DNA from: Plasmopara viticola
Lineage: Eukaryota > Oomycota > Peronosporomycetes > Peronosporales > Peronosporaceae
Assembly: GCA_001695595.3 (NCBI GenBank)
Contig: MBPM02000010.1
Span: 372,001-436,000, forward strand
Direction: 5' to 3'
Length of the DNA stretch: 64,000 bases
The first letter of the stretch is position 1. The number at the start of each line of letters is the position of its first letter. Shown piece after piece: positions 21,567 through 31,616 of the stretch. The position numbers were made by a program, and so were the translations under genes. The notes under the pieces are model-generated. The model was not told where the DNA came from and ran no database searches. It was given only the letters and a program-made list of their open reading frames with translations.

Positions 21567-24500
21567 TTAAAACCACATGGACGAGTTTTCTCTCCGCGTC
21601 GAGAGCCCGCGGGTCTGGCGAACCTGTCGACGGCTCTGGCGGAGCAGCTCCGCCGTCACAATCGCTTTCTGTAGAAACTCCACCACTTGCATCGTCTTGT
21701 CGGCAGCTTGGAGCACGAAAGGAAAGCCTTGTTTTCGCGCAATCACGTTGCTAAGTAACCGAGCACACCGTCCATTCCCATCGTGAAAGGGATGGATATA
21801 AAACACCAGCGCTGCAAACGCATAGTACGCACACAGGAGCGGGCGTTGTGCCCAGCGGGTCGTATCGTTGAGCGTCTGAATGTACAGACTCAACGCCTCT
21901 TGGAGCTCGTCCGCGGGCATAAACACTCGATAGATGCGAGGCGACGCAAAGCCAACGGCCACTTCGGTTCGAACGACCCCTGCGTCGTGACTGGAAGCCG
22001 GGAAAAGATGCTTGTGCACGGCAAAGAGGTGGTGCTGCGACACGACACTTGACGCATCGTGGAGAATCTCCTTGATGACGTCAAGGAGCTGGTTTCGTGA
22101 AGACGTGGATACGGTCGTTTGGCCACCACTAGCCGTCTCGTGGGCGGCACCAATGACATCGTACACGTCACTTGAAGTCACTACGATTGGGTTCAAGAGC
22201 TTGTCGCAGCAATCCGCAAGCTCGGCTTTCCGTTCAAACGCGTCGTACTCGCCTTCGAGTCGTGCCAAGAGCTGTGGTTAACCCACAATGAGTACAGACG
22301 AGAGCAAACAGAGAATGAAAGGAAGCGGACCTGGTCAAGGTGGCGGAAAACGGGTGACTTGGGGCGCGCTGCATGCCCAAACAGCTGGTTGCCTGAGAGA
22401 TTCCATGCATCGAGTTAGAAACGACACGATACGCAAGAGACAGTCATTTCGTACTAGACAAAAGATTGGACGATGGCGATGAAGATGGTGCCGCTTTTGC
22501 AGGTACCCCGGTCGCTGGAATTGGTTCTCGACCCGGGTGAATGTGACCTTGGAAATTGAGCACAATACAATACAATACAATACAATACAATACAATACAA
22601 TACAATATTATTAAGCAAACCTGGGACCGCGTACTTGCACAAGACGCACGCGGGACTGGAAGCACGTTCCGTCGCTACTGTCTCTGCCGTTTCCTCGATC
22701 TTTCTCGCGTCCGTCGAGTTGTCATCACTTTGCACAGGCTGGTCCTTTGCCGTGCGTTGAGATAGAAAGGCCTCTACTTTGCGGAACAACTCATGGACAT
22801 CCGTGAAAAGGTCCGCCTCGGTTGGACTCACTGTGTAGAGATACTGCAGGTAGTACTTGACATGCGCGAGCAATGCAGCCTTGGTCCGAATGACGCCGTT
22901 CGCTTCTTCAATCACGCGCTTGAGTGCCGAATCGTGCGATTGGATTTCATAGTGACGCACTGTCTCGTCAAAAAGACCATTGTCGAGTAACTTGACGAGT
23001 GACCGCAAGATGGGCACGACAGCCGCGTGATCTTCACTACTCATGGACGTGGCCAACGTATCGACCAAGTCAAATAGGTGCCACTCCAGCGCCAGTGGAA
23101 TGGTGTCGCCAAGAAGTACTAGAAACAAAGGCCAAGAGAAAAATCAAAGCGTGAGTGAATGCACCCGTACCCCCACTCCAATACTTATGGCAGCACGTTA
23201 CAATCTTCGTGCGCAACCAACGTGTCCGTGAGCTCTCCATTCGCTGTGACGGCGTTGTCCAGTGTCTGACAATACTGAAAACGAGGCAGGCGTCCAGTCT
23301 TGCCCTTCGAACTTTGCAGCTCTTGTCGCAGCGACGCCAAGATCGTGACGGACCGCACAAGTCGCTGGATCCGTTGCACTTCGTGTGGATCTTCTCTCAT
23401 GGCGTGGGTCGAGTACCACGACAACACTGCGACGGTAGAGAGTTTACAAATCATTGGAAGCGCCACAGTGGTTCGAAACCCGGCCAAGCGCGCGTGGGGC
23501 AACAGAAAAAATTGCGCCTGGTGCGCAGCGGACAAGTCGAGCCACTCGGGGTGTTGACTACTAAAGACACGCCCAATGTGCCCTTGGCCAGGATCAATCA
23601 GGACCATGGACGCTACTTTTCGATACTTGTGCAGACGGTCGTGCTTTTCAGCGGCACTCTTGAGCGATAGAATTGACGACGGGGTAGACGCCACGCCTTC
23701 CGTCGCCTCGACCGTTTCAAGCACCTGCTTGTTCTTTTGCCAAGTACTGTGTGTCATCAACATGCAATGATTGGCGTCATCGAGCACGGGGCAATGGACT
23801 TGACCCATAATCCATGGCGTCTACACAAAAGGATCAACACGTGAGCTTCCATGAAACGGGCGTATCTTTCTGTCCACACGGTACCCTGGTTACGAGGCGA
23901 AGGGTATACTCGAACGCTTCGGTTAACGTGGCCTTGTCAATGTACTCGACGGCAACGGTGGTCCGAAACCCACTTTCCGTTGCATGGTTGGCACTGAGGA
24001 ACTTGGCCACGTCATTGTGTGCAAAATCCACCGCGTCCGCGAGTGGGGACGAGCCCCAACGATCGAGGAAATTGACATTGGCACCACAGTCGACCAAATA
24101 CTTGACAAGTGGCAAGTGGCCTTCGGCACTGGCAACATGCAAGAGCGTTCGCCGATCGTAATCCTCGACATCCGGGCGCACGTGCGCGGGTACGAGCTGC
24201 TGGAGTCGCTCGATCTCGCCGCGTTTCGTTGCTTGGAACGCAAGTGCAATTTGATGTGCATCGTCGCTGTGATGAAGCTGATGACTCGAAAGGTAATTTT
24301 GCTGGTGACTTCGCAACAGTTCGGCAATTACAAGGTACTGCTTTTCCAATGCAATACTTATTGGGGATCGACCAAATGTGTCCAATACGGTAGTGTTGAC
24401 GCCAGCAGACACGAGCAGCTCAACCACCCCCATTTGGCCATTTTCGACTGCCACGTGAAGCGACGTGCGTCCGAGATGATCGGCGACGTTTACTGCCATG

Positions 24501-25108
24501 CCATTGAGCCACGAGCGCTTGATTTCCTCGGTATTTCCTTCTTGGATCGCTTGAAAAAAAGACGCAATGGCCGGACTTGAGTGGCTCCTACTTTTGTCAG
24601 TTCAAATGGTGATCAGCTCACTTTAAGTTGCTGGAACATGTTGCACACGCCACTAACCGTTGCATTCCTTCACTTTCGCTAGTCGACCGCACTTTTTTGC
24701 CAACCTGAAATAGTGACAGTGTACCACTACGACTGTACGTTTCGCGCTCTAAAAGTCGTAAGATAGCTACATTTTTCGTCTCAATGGCACAGTCGATAGA
24801 GGAACGTCCCCATCGATCACGGGCCTCAGCATTGGCCCCGCACTGCAATAGATAGCTCACCATTTCGAGCTGTCCATCGCTCACGGCGATATGCAGTGGT
24901 GTTCTATGAAAGTGGTACGAGAATGAGCACAAAGACGAAGATATCAAAAGGGTACACATAGACTGACTCGGTACCGCTTATCGTAATCGGCTGCATTCAC
25001 GTCGGCCCCGTGCTCCTCACGTAGACGACGCACAGTCTCTAGATCGCCTTCGGCTGCAGCCCAACACATGGCGGTCGAGTGCATGGAAGTCTGCTTCCTC
25101 GGCTCCAT
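21567..25108 (-). CDS. Ankyrin-repeat / GAF / Fic-domain protein (putative AMP-transferase), multi-exon
   Basis: Exons that can be placed: 25108-24975, 24903-24622, 24587-23885, 23820-23202, 23118-22635, and a last exon from about 22280 to 21567. Phases agree across introns of 71, 34, 64 and 83 bp; the stretch 22634-22280 is unresolved and may hold another small exon. Exons 1-3 encode about six ankyrin repeats (TPLHIAVSDGQLEMV, TSLHVAVENGQMGVV). Exon 4 is GAF-like (GHIGRVFSSQHPEW, AGFRTTVALPM). Exon 5 is helical and unassigned. The last exon has a complete Fic core HPFHDGNGRCAR, with the catalytic His and the nucleotide-binding DGNGR, so AMP transfer to a protein hydroxyl is expected. An EG pair at its start recalls the inhibitory [S/T]xxxE[G/N] helix, but Leu sits at the Ser/Thr place. 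Targets are unknown; ankyrin repeats likely choose partners and GAF may sense a ligand. Confidence 0.8.
22558..22606. repeat. (ATACA)n microsatellite in an intron of the Fic gene
   Basis: About nine perfect or near-perfect copies of the pentamer AATAC lie just 3' (on the minus strand) of a likely splice donor GTACGC at 22634. The minus-strand frame runs through it as repeated IVLYC, which is not believable protein. The same pentamer forms the tail of the SINE-like element 1.1 kb away. Confidence 0.9.
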
Positions 25109-25217
25109 CGAACGTGAAAATTACGGTTAACCTGGTCTGCTTATCAAAGGATAATGCACTCGATTAGATCAATATTACATTATCAGTCTGGTACAGTGTA
25201 CCATCGCCATTATAGTC
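25109..25217. promoter_or_regulatory. Short divergent promoter region between the Fic gene and the RRP7-like gene
   Basis: Only 109 bp separate the two start codons, so both promoters must share or overlap this space. A TCAGTCT at 25183-25189 on the plus strand matches the oomycete initiator core TCANTYY and lies about 30 bp before the RRP7-like ATG. No initiator was recognised for the Fic gene. Confidence 0.45.
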
Positions 25218-26282
25218 ATGTCTGGCAAAGTGTTTAGCGGCTACCACGCCGTCGGTCTACCACTGCCACACAGCTCCTTCCAGCGCTATTTCTACGTCAA
25301 GGAACACACAGTGAAAAAGCAAGAAGCTTCCATCAGTTCCAAGACCGAGTCCATTCTAGCTGCTGGACGCACCGCTTACCTCGTGAACCTGCCACCCTAT
25401 GCGTCCGATCAGTGGCTGCGTGCCGGTTTAGAGTCTCTTGGTGCGATTCAGCATATTGTCACGGGAAGTACGGGACTCTCCAATGAGGAAAGAGGCGACG
25501 ACAGTACAGATCTTTCGAATAAGGTCAATAGGACAGCGCACGTGGTGTTTAAAACCAAGGAAGCAATGGACCAGCTCCTTCGAATGGACGTCCTGGAGAG
25601 TCTCTTGCGATTCAGCATATTGTCACGGGAAGTACGGGACTCTCCAATGAGGAAAGAGGCGACGACAGTACAGATCTTTCGAATAAGGTCAATAGGACAG
25701 CGCACGTGGTGTTTAAAACCAAGGAAGCAATGGACCAGCTCCTTCGATTGGACGTCCTGGAGATGCCGACACCAAGTAACGCCTCTGGACTACAAGGTAG
25801 TGTACCTTGTCCTAGACTACATAATGAACTGCAACTAATCGTAGTATACGAACAGCGTATGTGTCCAAATACCGTCACAATCGCCCAGGACTGGTCGCGA
25901 TCAAGGAGATGGCAGACCGCTACATGGCGTCGTTTGATCAATTAGAGACGGAGGATCTGCGTCGTCGAGAGGAATTAAAGAATCAGGTGGATGACGACGG
26001 ATTTCAAGCTGTGGTGAATACGAAGAAGCGTGGGGTGACCGAGACCAAGGAAGTGCTGGCTCGACCTGCTAAGAAGCAAAAGGCCAAAGAGCTCGATAAT
26101 TTCTATCGCTTTCAGACACGCGAGAGGAAACGAGATCGTACGTGATGTGGTGATGTTTGCGAGTGAATTGTGGTACTAAAAGTGATTGATTTACAGAGCT
26201 CAAGACACTACGGGAGCGCTTTGAAGAAGACGTCTTGCTTGTCAAGAAGATGAAGAAGGCCAACAAATTTACCCCCGAGTAG
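25218..26282 (+). CDS. RRP7: RRP7-like ribosomal RNA-processing protein, with frame-disturbing internal duplication
   Basis: RRP7 proteins act in nucleolar small-subunit (pre-18S) processing. The N-terminus (KVFSGYHAVGLPLP, then RTAYLVNLPPYASDQWL) fits the RRM-like RRP7 domain. The C-terminus (FYRFQTRERKRD, LKTLRERFEEDVLLVKKMKK) fits the basic RRP7 tail. Two introns are clear: 25797-25855 (GTAGTG...ACAG) and 26138-26196 (GTACGT...ACAG), 59 bp each, with matching phases. Between the N-terminal part and the first intron a 164-167 bp tandem duplication (25431-25598 / 25598-25762) shifts the frame. Removing 25524-25687, which starts GT and ends AG at the same AAG|GTC site in both copies, restores one frame of 260 residues, close to the family's usual 280 or so. 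Otherwise the gene is truncated near 25838. Whether it works depends on that splice. Confidence 0.75.
25431..25762. repeat. Tandem duplication inside the RRP7-like gene
   Basis: Two adjacent copies (25431-25598 and 25598-25762) are almost identical. Near the left end copy 1 reads CTTGGTGCGATT and copy 2 CTTGCGATT. Near the right end CGAATGG in copy 1 is CGATTGG in copy 2. The period is 164 over most of the length, which is not a multiple of three. The copies meet at a short GGAG microhomology. Confidence 0.95.
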
Positions 26283-26900
26283 AGTTAATCATATACTTTT
26301 AATACTTGAAGCAAGGTTTTACTGAAGGAATATTACCTAAGTCGTACTATCTCGTATATAATTTAAGCTCAATATTTTTTCCGACGTTAGCTTGCTAGAT
26401 CGAATCGACTTTAATTACAGGGCTAAATTGGCATCATCGGTCTCTTTTTTTAGCATTGCCTGCCTTAAAGATCAGAGCTTTGGCCGATCCGTCACTAGAA
26501 CATATTTTCATGACAAAAGCCCTGAAAGATGTTCTAGCTAAGTCTCTGCTCGCCGACGTTTCATACTAAGCAACAATATGGGACTTTCGACATGTTTAAT
26601 ATTCAATAAACGACATTGTTGCAAGTAAAGTTAAACTTGCGACTGGTTAATCTATGGATGACATCGTTGCTTTGACCTATCGACCTGAGAAATCGAACGG
26701 TCAATTGTACTTGTGTTATTCTGTATGCATACGATTTCTTTCTCACCACGGATCATAACCACAGTCTTTCTTTGTAGCTTGTGATCTCAATCTGCTCTTG
26801 TTAATATTGACTTAGTCCGGCTAAGAAAGTCTGAGCTCAATCATTGCTTTTAAGGCTTGGCATTAAGTTGTTGAGAAAGTTGCAGCGATTCTGCTCCAGA
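26283..26900. other. 3' flank of the RRP7-like gene, no gene seen
   Basis: The sequence is AT-rich with no coding frame. Transcript-end signals cannot be placed with confidence. Confidence 0.6.
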
Positions 26901-27059
26901 AGTGTTTGAACCTTTGTAAATTTGGACATGGTCAGACTACTAGGCAACAGAACGACGTTGCAAAATCGACCGTACAGGAACTAACTTTTTTTTACAAATG
27001 TTGCCTCTCACTATTGAAGCAAACTTTGGAAATATTGGTTAAACATGGCTCAGGTATTT

Positions 27060-27510
27060 GTCAGCTTATGAATCCTTTAAACTCGAACAGACAAGGGCGT
27101 TTCTAGGCCGCATTGCCGTGCTGATTGCAAAATTTGATGCATCACATTCTACACTAAATGGCCGTTTTGTTTCCGTTAACGCCAGAATCGGCGCCATTAA
27201 AATGCTTCCTTGGCTTTGTCAACCGATAAGTTTTCAATCTCAATAAGCGTTAACTTCCTCACATCTGCGCAATTTTCACCAAAGTTGTGTAAATAAGTAA
27301 ACAGATCAAGCCACTTCTTTAAGGCTCTATAGTCAATAGGATCGGCCAGATTAAAATGACCTCTCTCAGCAAGATCTACCCAGAAGTCATCCTTCGTGTG
27401 CATGGACTCCAGCTCCACTGGCAGGTGTACAATGTGTACGTATTCTGCACGACCATCGACAAAGATTTTGTCATACTATGTACGAGCATATGTCCGAACA
27501 ATTGCATCAC
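27060..27510 (-). pseudogene. Ty3/Gypsy-type reverse transcriptase / RNase H relic
   Basis: On the minus strand the frame includes LKKWLDLFTYLHNFGENCAD, which resembles the 'LRSFLGLANYYRRFI.NFS' thumb region of Gypsy reverse transcriptases. KAKEAF follows in the position of the usual 'C..AF..LK'. After a stop and frame change comes KRPFSVECDASNFAISTAM, resembling the start of RNase H ('F.vetDAS..aig.vL'). The order and spacing are right for a Gypsy polyprotein. In-frame stops on both sides show it is a dead fragment. Confidence 0.55.
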
Positions 27511-27519
27511 CAGACGGGT

Positions 27520-28700
27520 AAGCGTCACAGATATCGTGAGATATGACCAACTTTTGAAATGGGTCTAGTAAAGCGGTTTACTCAGTGGTATCTTACCATC
27601 TTGCATGAGAAGTTGCAATTCGTGCAATATTGTATCTTCACACACTTCAATTGACCTGACATATGGATTGTGTTATCAGCGCTGGCGAGATCGATAGCTA
27701 CTAGCTACAAATGGAAATGGATCGAAAAGGATCGATAGGAGGACGGTTAGATCGCCTAGGTGTATATATTTTTATTCATGCTCAAGAAATCAGTTTGATC
27801 GGTCTATTTTTCTCTCGTAAAAGATCAATTTTAAACTATAATGGTCGAGTTGGTGACCCGAAGTTTTTTTACGACACAAAGGATCACGAGAACGTGTGTA
27901 TAGCGCGATGCTATCGGCCTTACAAGAAGGACCGCCTTAGATATTGCTTGAAGGAAGCGTGAGTCAGGTACCGAATTTTTGCTTTATAATCAAAGCCAGT
28001 ACGAGTCTCAGATTGCTATTTTGCGATCTTTTAAGACTAACTTTTAGTATTACCCAATGTAGTTCCCTTCAACATGTGAACTAGAATCGATGAATGCGAT
28101 GATAACCCTGTAGACACTGTTTCGCATGATCTTGTCTGTTATATGCATTGGATAGTGGTTGTTTGTCCTTTAACTGCTTTTTGCGAAGAGGCGCACCGCC
28201 TTTCTTACTGATGTTTTCAACATTGCTTGACTCGATTCACACGATGTGGTACAATCATTAGCTAAAGAGACGTTTTCAAGTATTTGTGCCCATAGCAAGG
28301 GACTTGGACCGAAGTGCAGGGTAGGGTTTAAGAGGGCTCTGAACAGTGATGTATTCGAAGCAGTGGAAATGGAGTGAATGAGCTGACAGTGAAGTAGTAC
28401 ATGCACAACATGACTAAGTGGGTTTGGATTTGGCTCTATCCTCAAATCTAAGAGCCGGAGTACCCTTACTCGGTAAGTTCACCTCAGCAGCATGCAATAA
28501 GAGTTATAAGTGATGACACAAGAGCTGTCAACGCCTATTGGTCTACTAGTGATAAAGAAGGCTCTGGTCGAGTTCAGGATTTTCCCGATCTGATTTCAAG
28601 GCATTCGTGATCTGTATAGATCACGCGACACTACACACTGTGGCCAATGTGTCCCACTTTTCGCAGAGAATAACCGGGATGATCTACATCTATGCGAGGT
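27520..28700. other. No gene seen
   Basis: A 91-codon frame at 28170-28445 (-) and an 83-codon frame at 27711-27962 (+) have no recognisable motif. Confidence 0.5.
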
Positions 28701-28830
28701 ACAACTTAGAAGTAGTATTTAAGCTTACTAGCAAAATGCATCAAGTGGCGCTTTCTCACCGCCTAGACTATGAGCTAGCTCACGTAGAACCTATGGCTTT
28801 ATGTGTAGCAGCTACGAGCGTAATATAGCA
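28700..28830 (+). pseudogene. Possible Copia RNase H fragment
   Basis: The end of a plus-strand frame reads HQVALSHRLDYELAHVEPMA followed by LCVAATSVI. This recalls the Copia RNase H block 'K..VALSs.EAEYmAL..A..E.iWL'. Nothing else of the element survives in frame nearby, so the assignment is tentative. Confidence 0.3.
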
Positions 28831-28839
28831 TATGCGTAG

Positions 28840-30915
28840 CTCCACTAGAAGTGTGATGACTCGGACAAAAAAGATTCTCTGCGCGGTAAAGTGTAGAACA
28901 ACATGGGCTCTTGATGGAAGACGGGTTGAAATTCTATAGAGCTGGTCCAAATGCCCAATAAAAGTTGTTAATTATTTATTCTCTTAACAGCCTGTGTCAC
29001 ATCGCTTGACCCGTCATCTTGATTAAAAGAAGACGTATGGCTAGGTCTGCGTATGTTACTATAAACCCATACTGTTCAGAGATTGAGATTCTGTGAATCC
29101 ATATTGTCGGAGGATATGATGGAGGTTACTGTAAGTTAAACTTTCTTCCCCAGCGACTTGCCCTTTAGGAGCTGCTTAATAATAAAGCATAAAATTTTGT
29201 CAATTAGTAGTTGCTGCAGTGCATCCCGAGGTACGGTGCAGTGAATCTCATGAAGAAATTTAAACCTGAGAGTTATGGACTACCCGTACTGGCAGGCCCT
29301 GTAAAGGTAACGATATGAGCCGCGGGTTTGACATTTTGGTCTCCACATGCTTGGTTGCCTAGAATACATGTGGGGTACTAGTAAGAAGAGAAAACCCGAA
29401 AAATTGCGCGCCTAGATGCTCAACAATTGAAGCATCATGATCAACGACTCGAACTAGATCTGTCGAATTAATAGATAGATTGACACCCGATTAATGCCTG
29501 TCGATTTGGCGATATAAAAGCTTCAGATTTGGCGTTATAAAAGCTTTCGACCCGGTCAGTATGGGCTTACTTGTAGTCTGGCGTGGTGAAAGCACGTTGA
29601 GAAGCTCATCAAGTCTGTATGCCTTTTTTAATGACGCGAAATTATATCTCGTGTAAGACTTCAATTAGCCTGCTAAGTATTGAAACAAACGGGGCATATT
29701 TATCGTCGTCTATATTAGCATAGGCCATGTAGAAACGAAAGAATTTACAGCCCCCTAAAAGCTTGCTGTACTCGAGTGTACTTCGGGATCGGAAGATTCT
29801 TAAGGAAAGGAAAGTTCCGTATGGAAGCCCACATTAGCCTGGACTAAGCGATATAACTTGCTTATGACCGCTCGCGTTGATAGAAACACAATACCAATGG
29901 AAGCATCACAAACATCGCTAACTCGTCCCACAAAGCCAGGAAATGGGCCCGATAGAAACATGCGCTATGAAAGGATACTTCCTAGGCACTATATTTGATC
30001 TTTTTTTTTATTTTTTGCGAGCTTGAAGTGTAATAAAGGCCAAGTGTGACCGCTTTCGCAATCCAATAATTTCAAGACGTGGCGAAGGCCAAGCCGAGAC
30101 AGCCTTCACTTCCTCGAGATATACTTGAGCCCCATAAATCGTCAAAGCAACCAAAATCCTTTATCTCTAGACACATTCGCGATGTTAAGAGGGAGTTTAT
30201 TTACTGGTGCATATGACCTCAAACGAAGCTTCTCAATTTGGCTGATCTCCTCGAGATAACTATGCCATAGACAAATACATTCTTACAATTTGGTCGAACC
30301 AACATTTCGTAATGCTCAATACAATCGCATGTTTCATCTAAGTGTTCCGGCACATGAATGTAAATTTTATGAGTTTATAGAGCTCCGCATGCACTTGTTG
30401 ACTTTACAGCCTTTGTGCAAATTATCGCTCCGTAATTAAAGCCTGTTAAAGCAAGATATCCTCGAAATATACTAGAAAACATTAATACAAAATCGTATTA
30501 CTTTGGTTTCGAGCAACATACATAAACCTGTGCGTCAGGACGCGCTAATGATCACTCTGAGCTACGCGATTGATCAATGCCACCGCAATTTCAAAATAAC
30601 AACAAAAGAGGCGGCTGGGCAAAACAATTAGCAGCACAAAGCAGTATTATTTTCTCCTAATCATGGGGCGTTTTAAATGGTTAGAGTCTCCGCTAACTAG
30701 TGTCTAGAAATTGATTTGCTGTCATAAGTTTTCAATAAGACAAGACGCAAATTTGCGAGCCATATCAGAAGACTCAATGCGCCCTGCCGACACGTTTACA
30801 AGAATTTACCAATTCACACACCATCTCATGGTATCATTCCAAGGCCAAAGAAGACGGGTCGATTTAGAATCACACGAGCCAAAACATCCAAATGAAAAAG
30901 ACAAGGATTAATTAG
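28840..30915. other. Gene-poor stretch with a small tandem repeat
   Basis: No coding frame is convincing. At 29502-29545 there is a 25-bp near-perfect tandem duplication of a unit beginning GATTTGGCGATATAAAAGCTT. The remainder is AT-rich and without visible structure. Confidence 0.5.
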
Positions 30916-30919
30916 GTTC

Positions 30920-31285
30920 CTATTGCTTAATACCGATCGCGCCGTCAATGTTACCCCAGATGAGGCCACCAAGGGCAGCGCCGAGGAGAACGAACAAGAT
31001 TTTCTTGAATGTCGCCATCTTTCCAGTTTTCTTCGCAACGGCTTCCGGCAATATTAACCTATGGGGGATCTTTGGACCGGCGAGTGGCAGTGGTGGTAGA
31101 CGCCTTGAAATCGTGTGAGCATTTAGCTCCGACTTGTCGTCCGTGCTCGATAACTTTCGGCTTTCGATGCGGTGGTTTTGATCGTCAACGTCTCCACTTC
31201 TCAAGTATTTTTCAGCAAATACAGAGCTGCTTAATGTTGTGACGCAGGTCATTGCGACCAGCACGAGGAAGACACTGACGCGCAT
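30920..31285 (-). CDS. Small secreted single-pass membrane protein, candidate RXLR-like effector
   Basis: This one-exon frame of 121 residues has a strong signal peptide at 1-24 (cleavage after VFA). Immediately after it KYLRSG (26-31) resembles a variant RXLR, followed by an acidic/Asp-rich region and IESRKLSS. A second motif, SRRLPPLP, lies at 60-67. The C-terminus has basic residues (KKTGK, FKK) and then one hydrophobic Gly-rich segment at 96-113 with LGAALGG, and ends GAIGIKQ. The arrangement of signal peptide, SRRLP motif, basic patch and one membrane segment repeats that of the protein at 19112-19675, although the two are not similar elsewhere. A role at a host or parasite membrane is inferred only. 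An oomycete-type initiator lies 52-67 bp upstream of the ATG, supporting expression from this start. Confidence 0.8.
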   Translation of the reverse strand: MRVSVFLVLVAMTCVTTLSSSVFAEKYLRSGDVDDQNHRIESRKLSSTDDKSELNAHTISRRLPPLPLAGPKIPHRLILPEAVAKKTGKMATFKKILFVLLGAALGGLIWGNIDGAIGIKQ

Positions 31286-31336
31286 GATATTCCGTCAACT
31301 TGGTCCGTTCTCGTCCCAAGAGCGTTCTGCAAGCTG

Positions 31337-31352
31337 GTTGGGAAATGAATGC
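31337..31352 (-). promoter_or_regulatory. Oomycete initiator-like element
   Basis: The minus strand reads GCATTCATTTCCCAACC here, containing TCATTTCCCAA. This agrees with the oomycete core initiator (TCATTYYNCA plus following W-rich bases, the last part weaker). It is 52-67 bp upstream of the ATG at 31285, the usual distance for transcription start in these organisms. Confidence 0.5.
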
Positions 31353-31616
31353 TTGGGCACTGGCGCATGTGCATCCTAGACCGTATAGAAGGACTTGGAG
31401 GAGAGATTTTCCTATCCGATGGGCCATCATTGCAATCTGATCCCTCCTTCATACAAAAGACTAGATACGCATACAGAAGGAACGTATACACGAGCAGCTG
31501 CAAAACGTCTCAATTTTGCAAGACAGATGCTTTATCAGATGGTAGCACGCGAGTATAGTTAATTAGTATATGCTTACCTCCTTGATGGTTTTATTCAATC
31601 ATATACATGGATTCAA

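Noticed and set aside
22454..22630. Minus-strand frame with repeated IVLYC
   Set aside because: It is a translation of the (AATAC)n microsatellite inside an intron.
23468..23484. TGGTTCGAAACC resembling a tRNA T-arm
   Set aside because: It lies inside the GAF-like coding exon (encoding GFRTTV) and no other tRNA arms surround it.
23984..24580. 198-codon plus-strand frame
   Set aside because: It is antisense to the ankyrin-repeat exon of the Fic gene.
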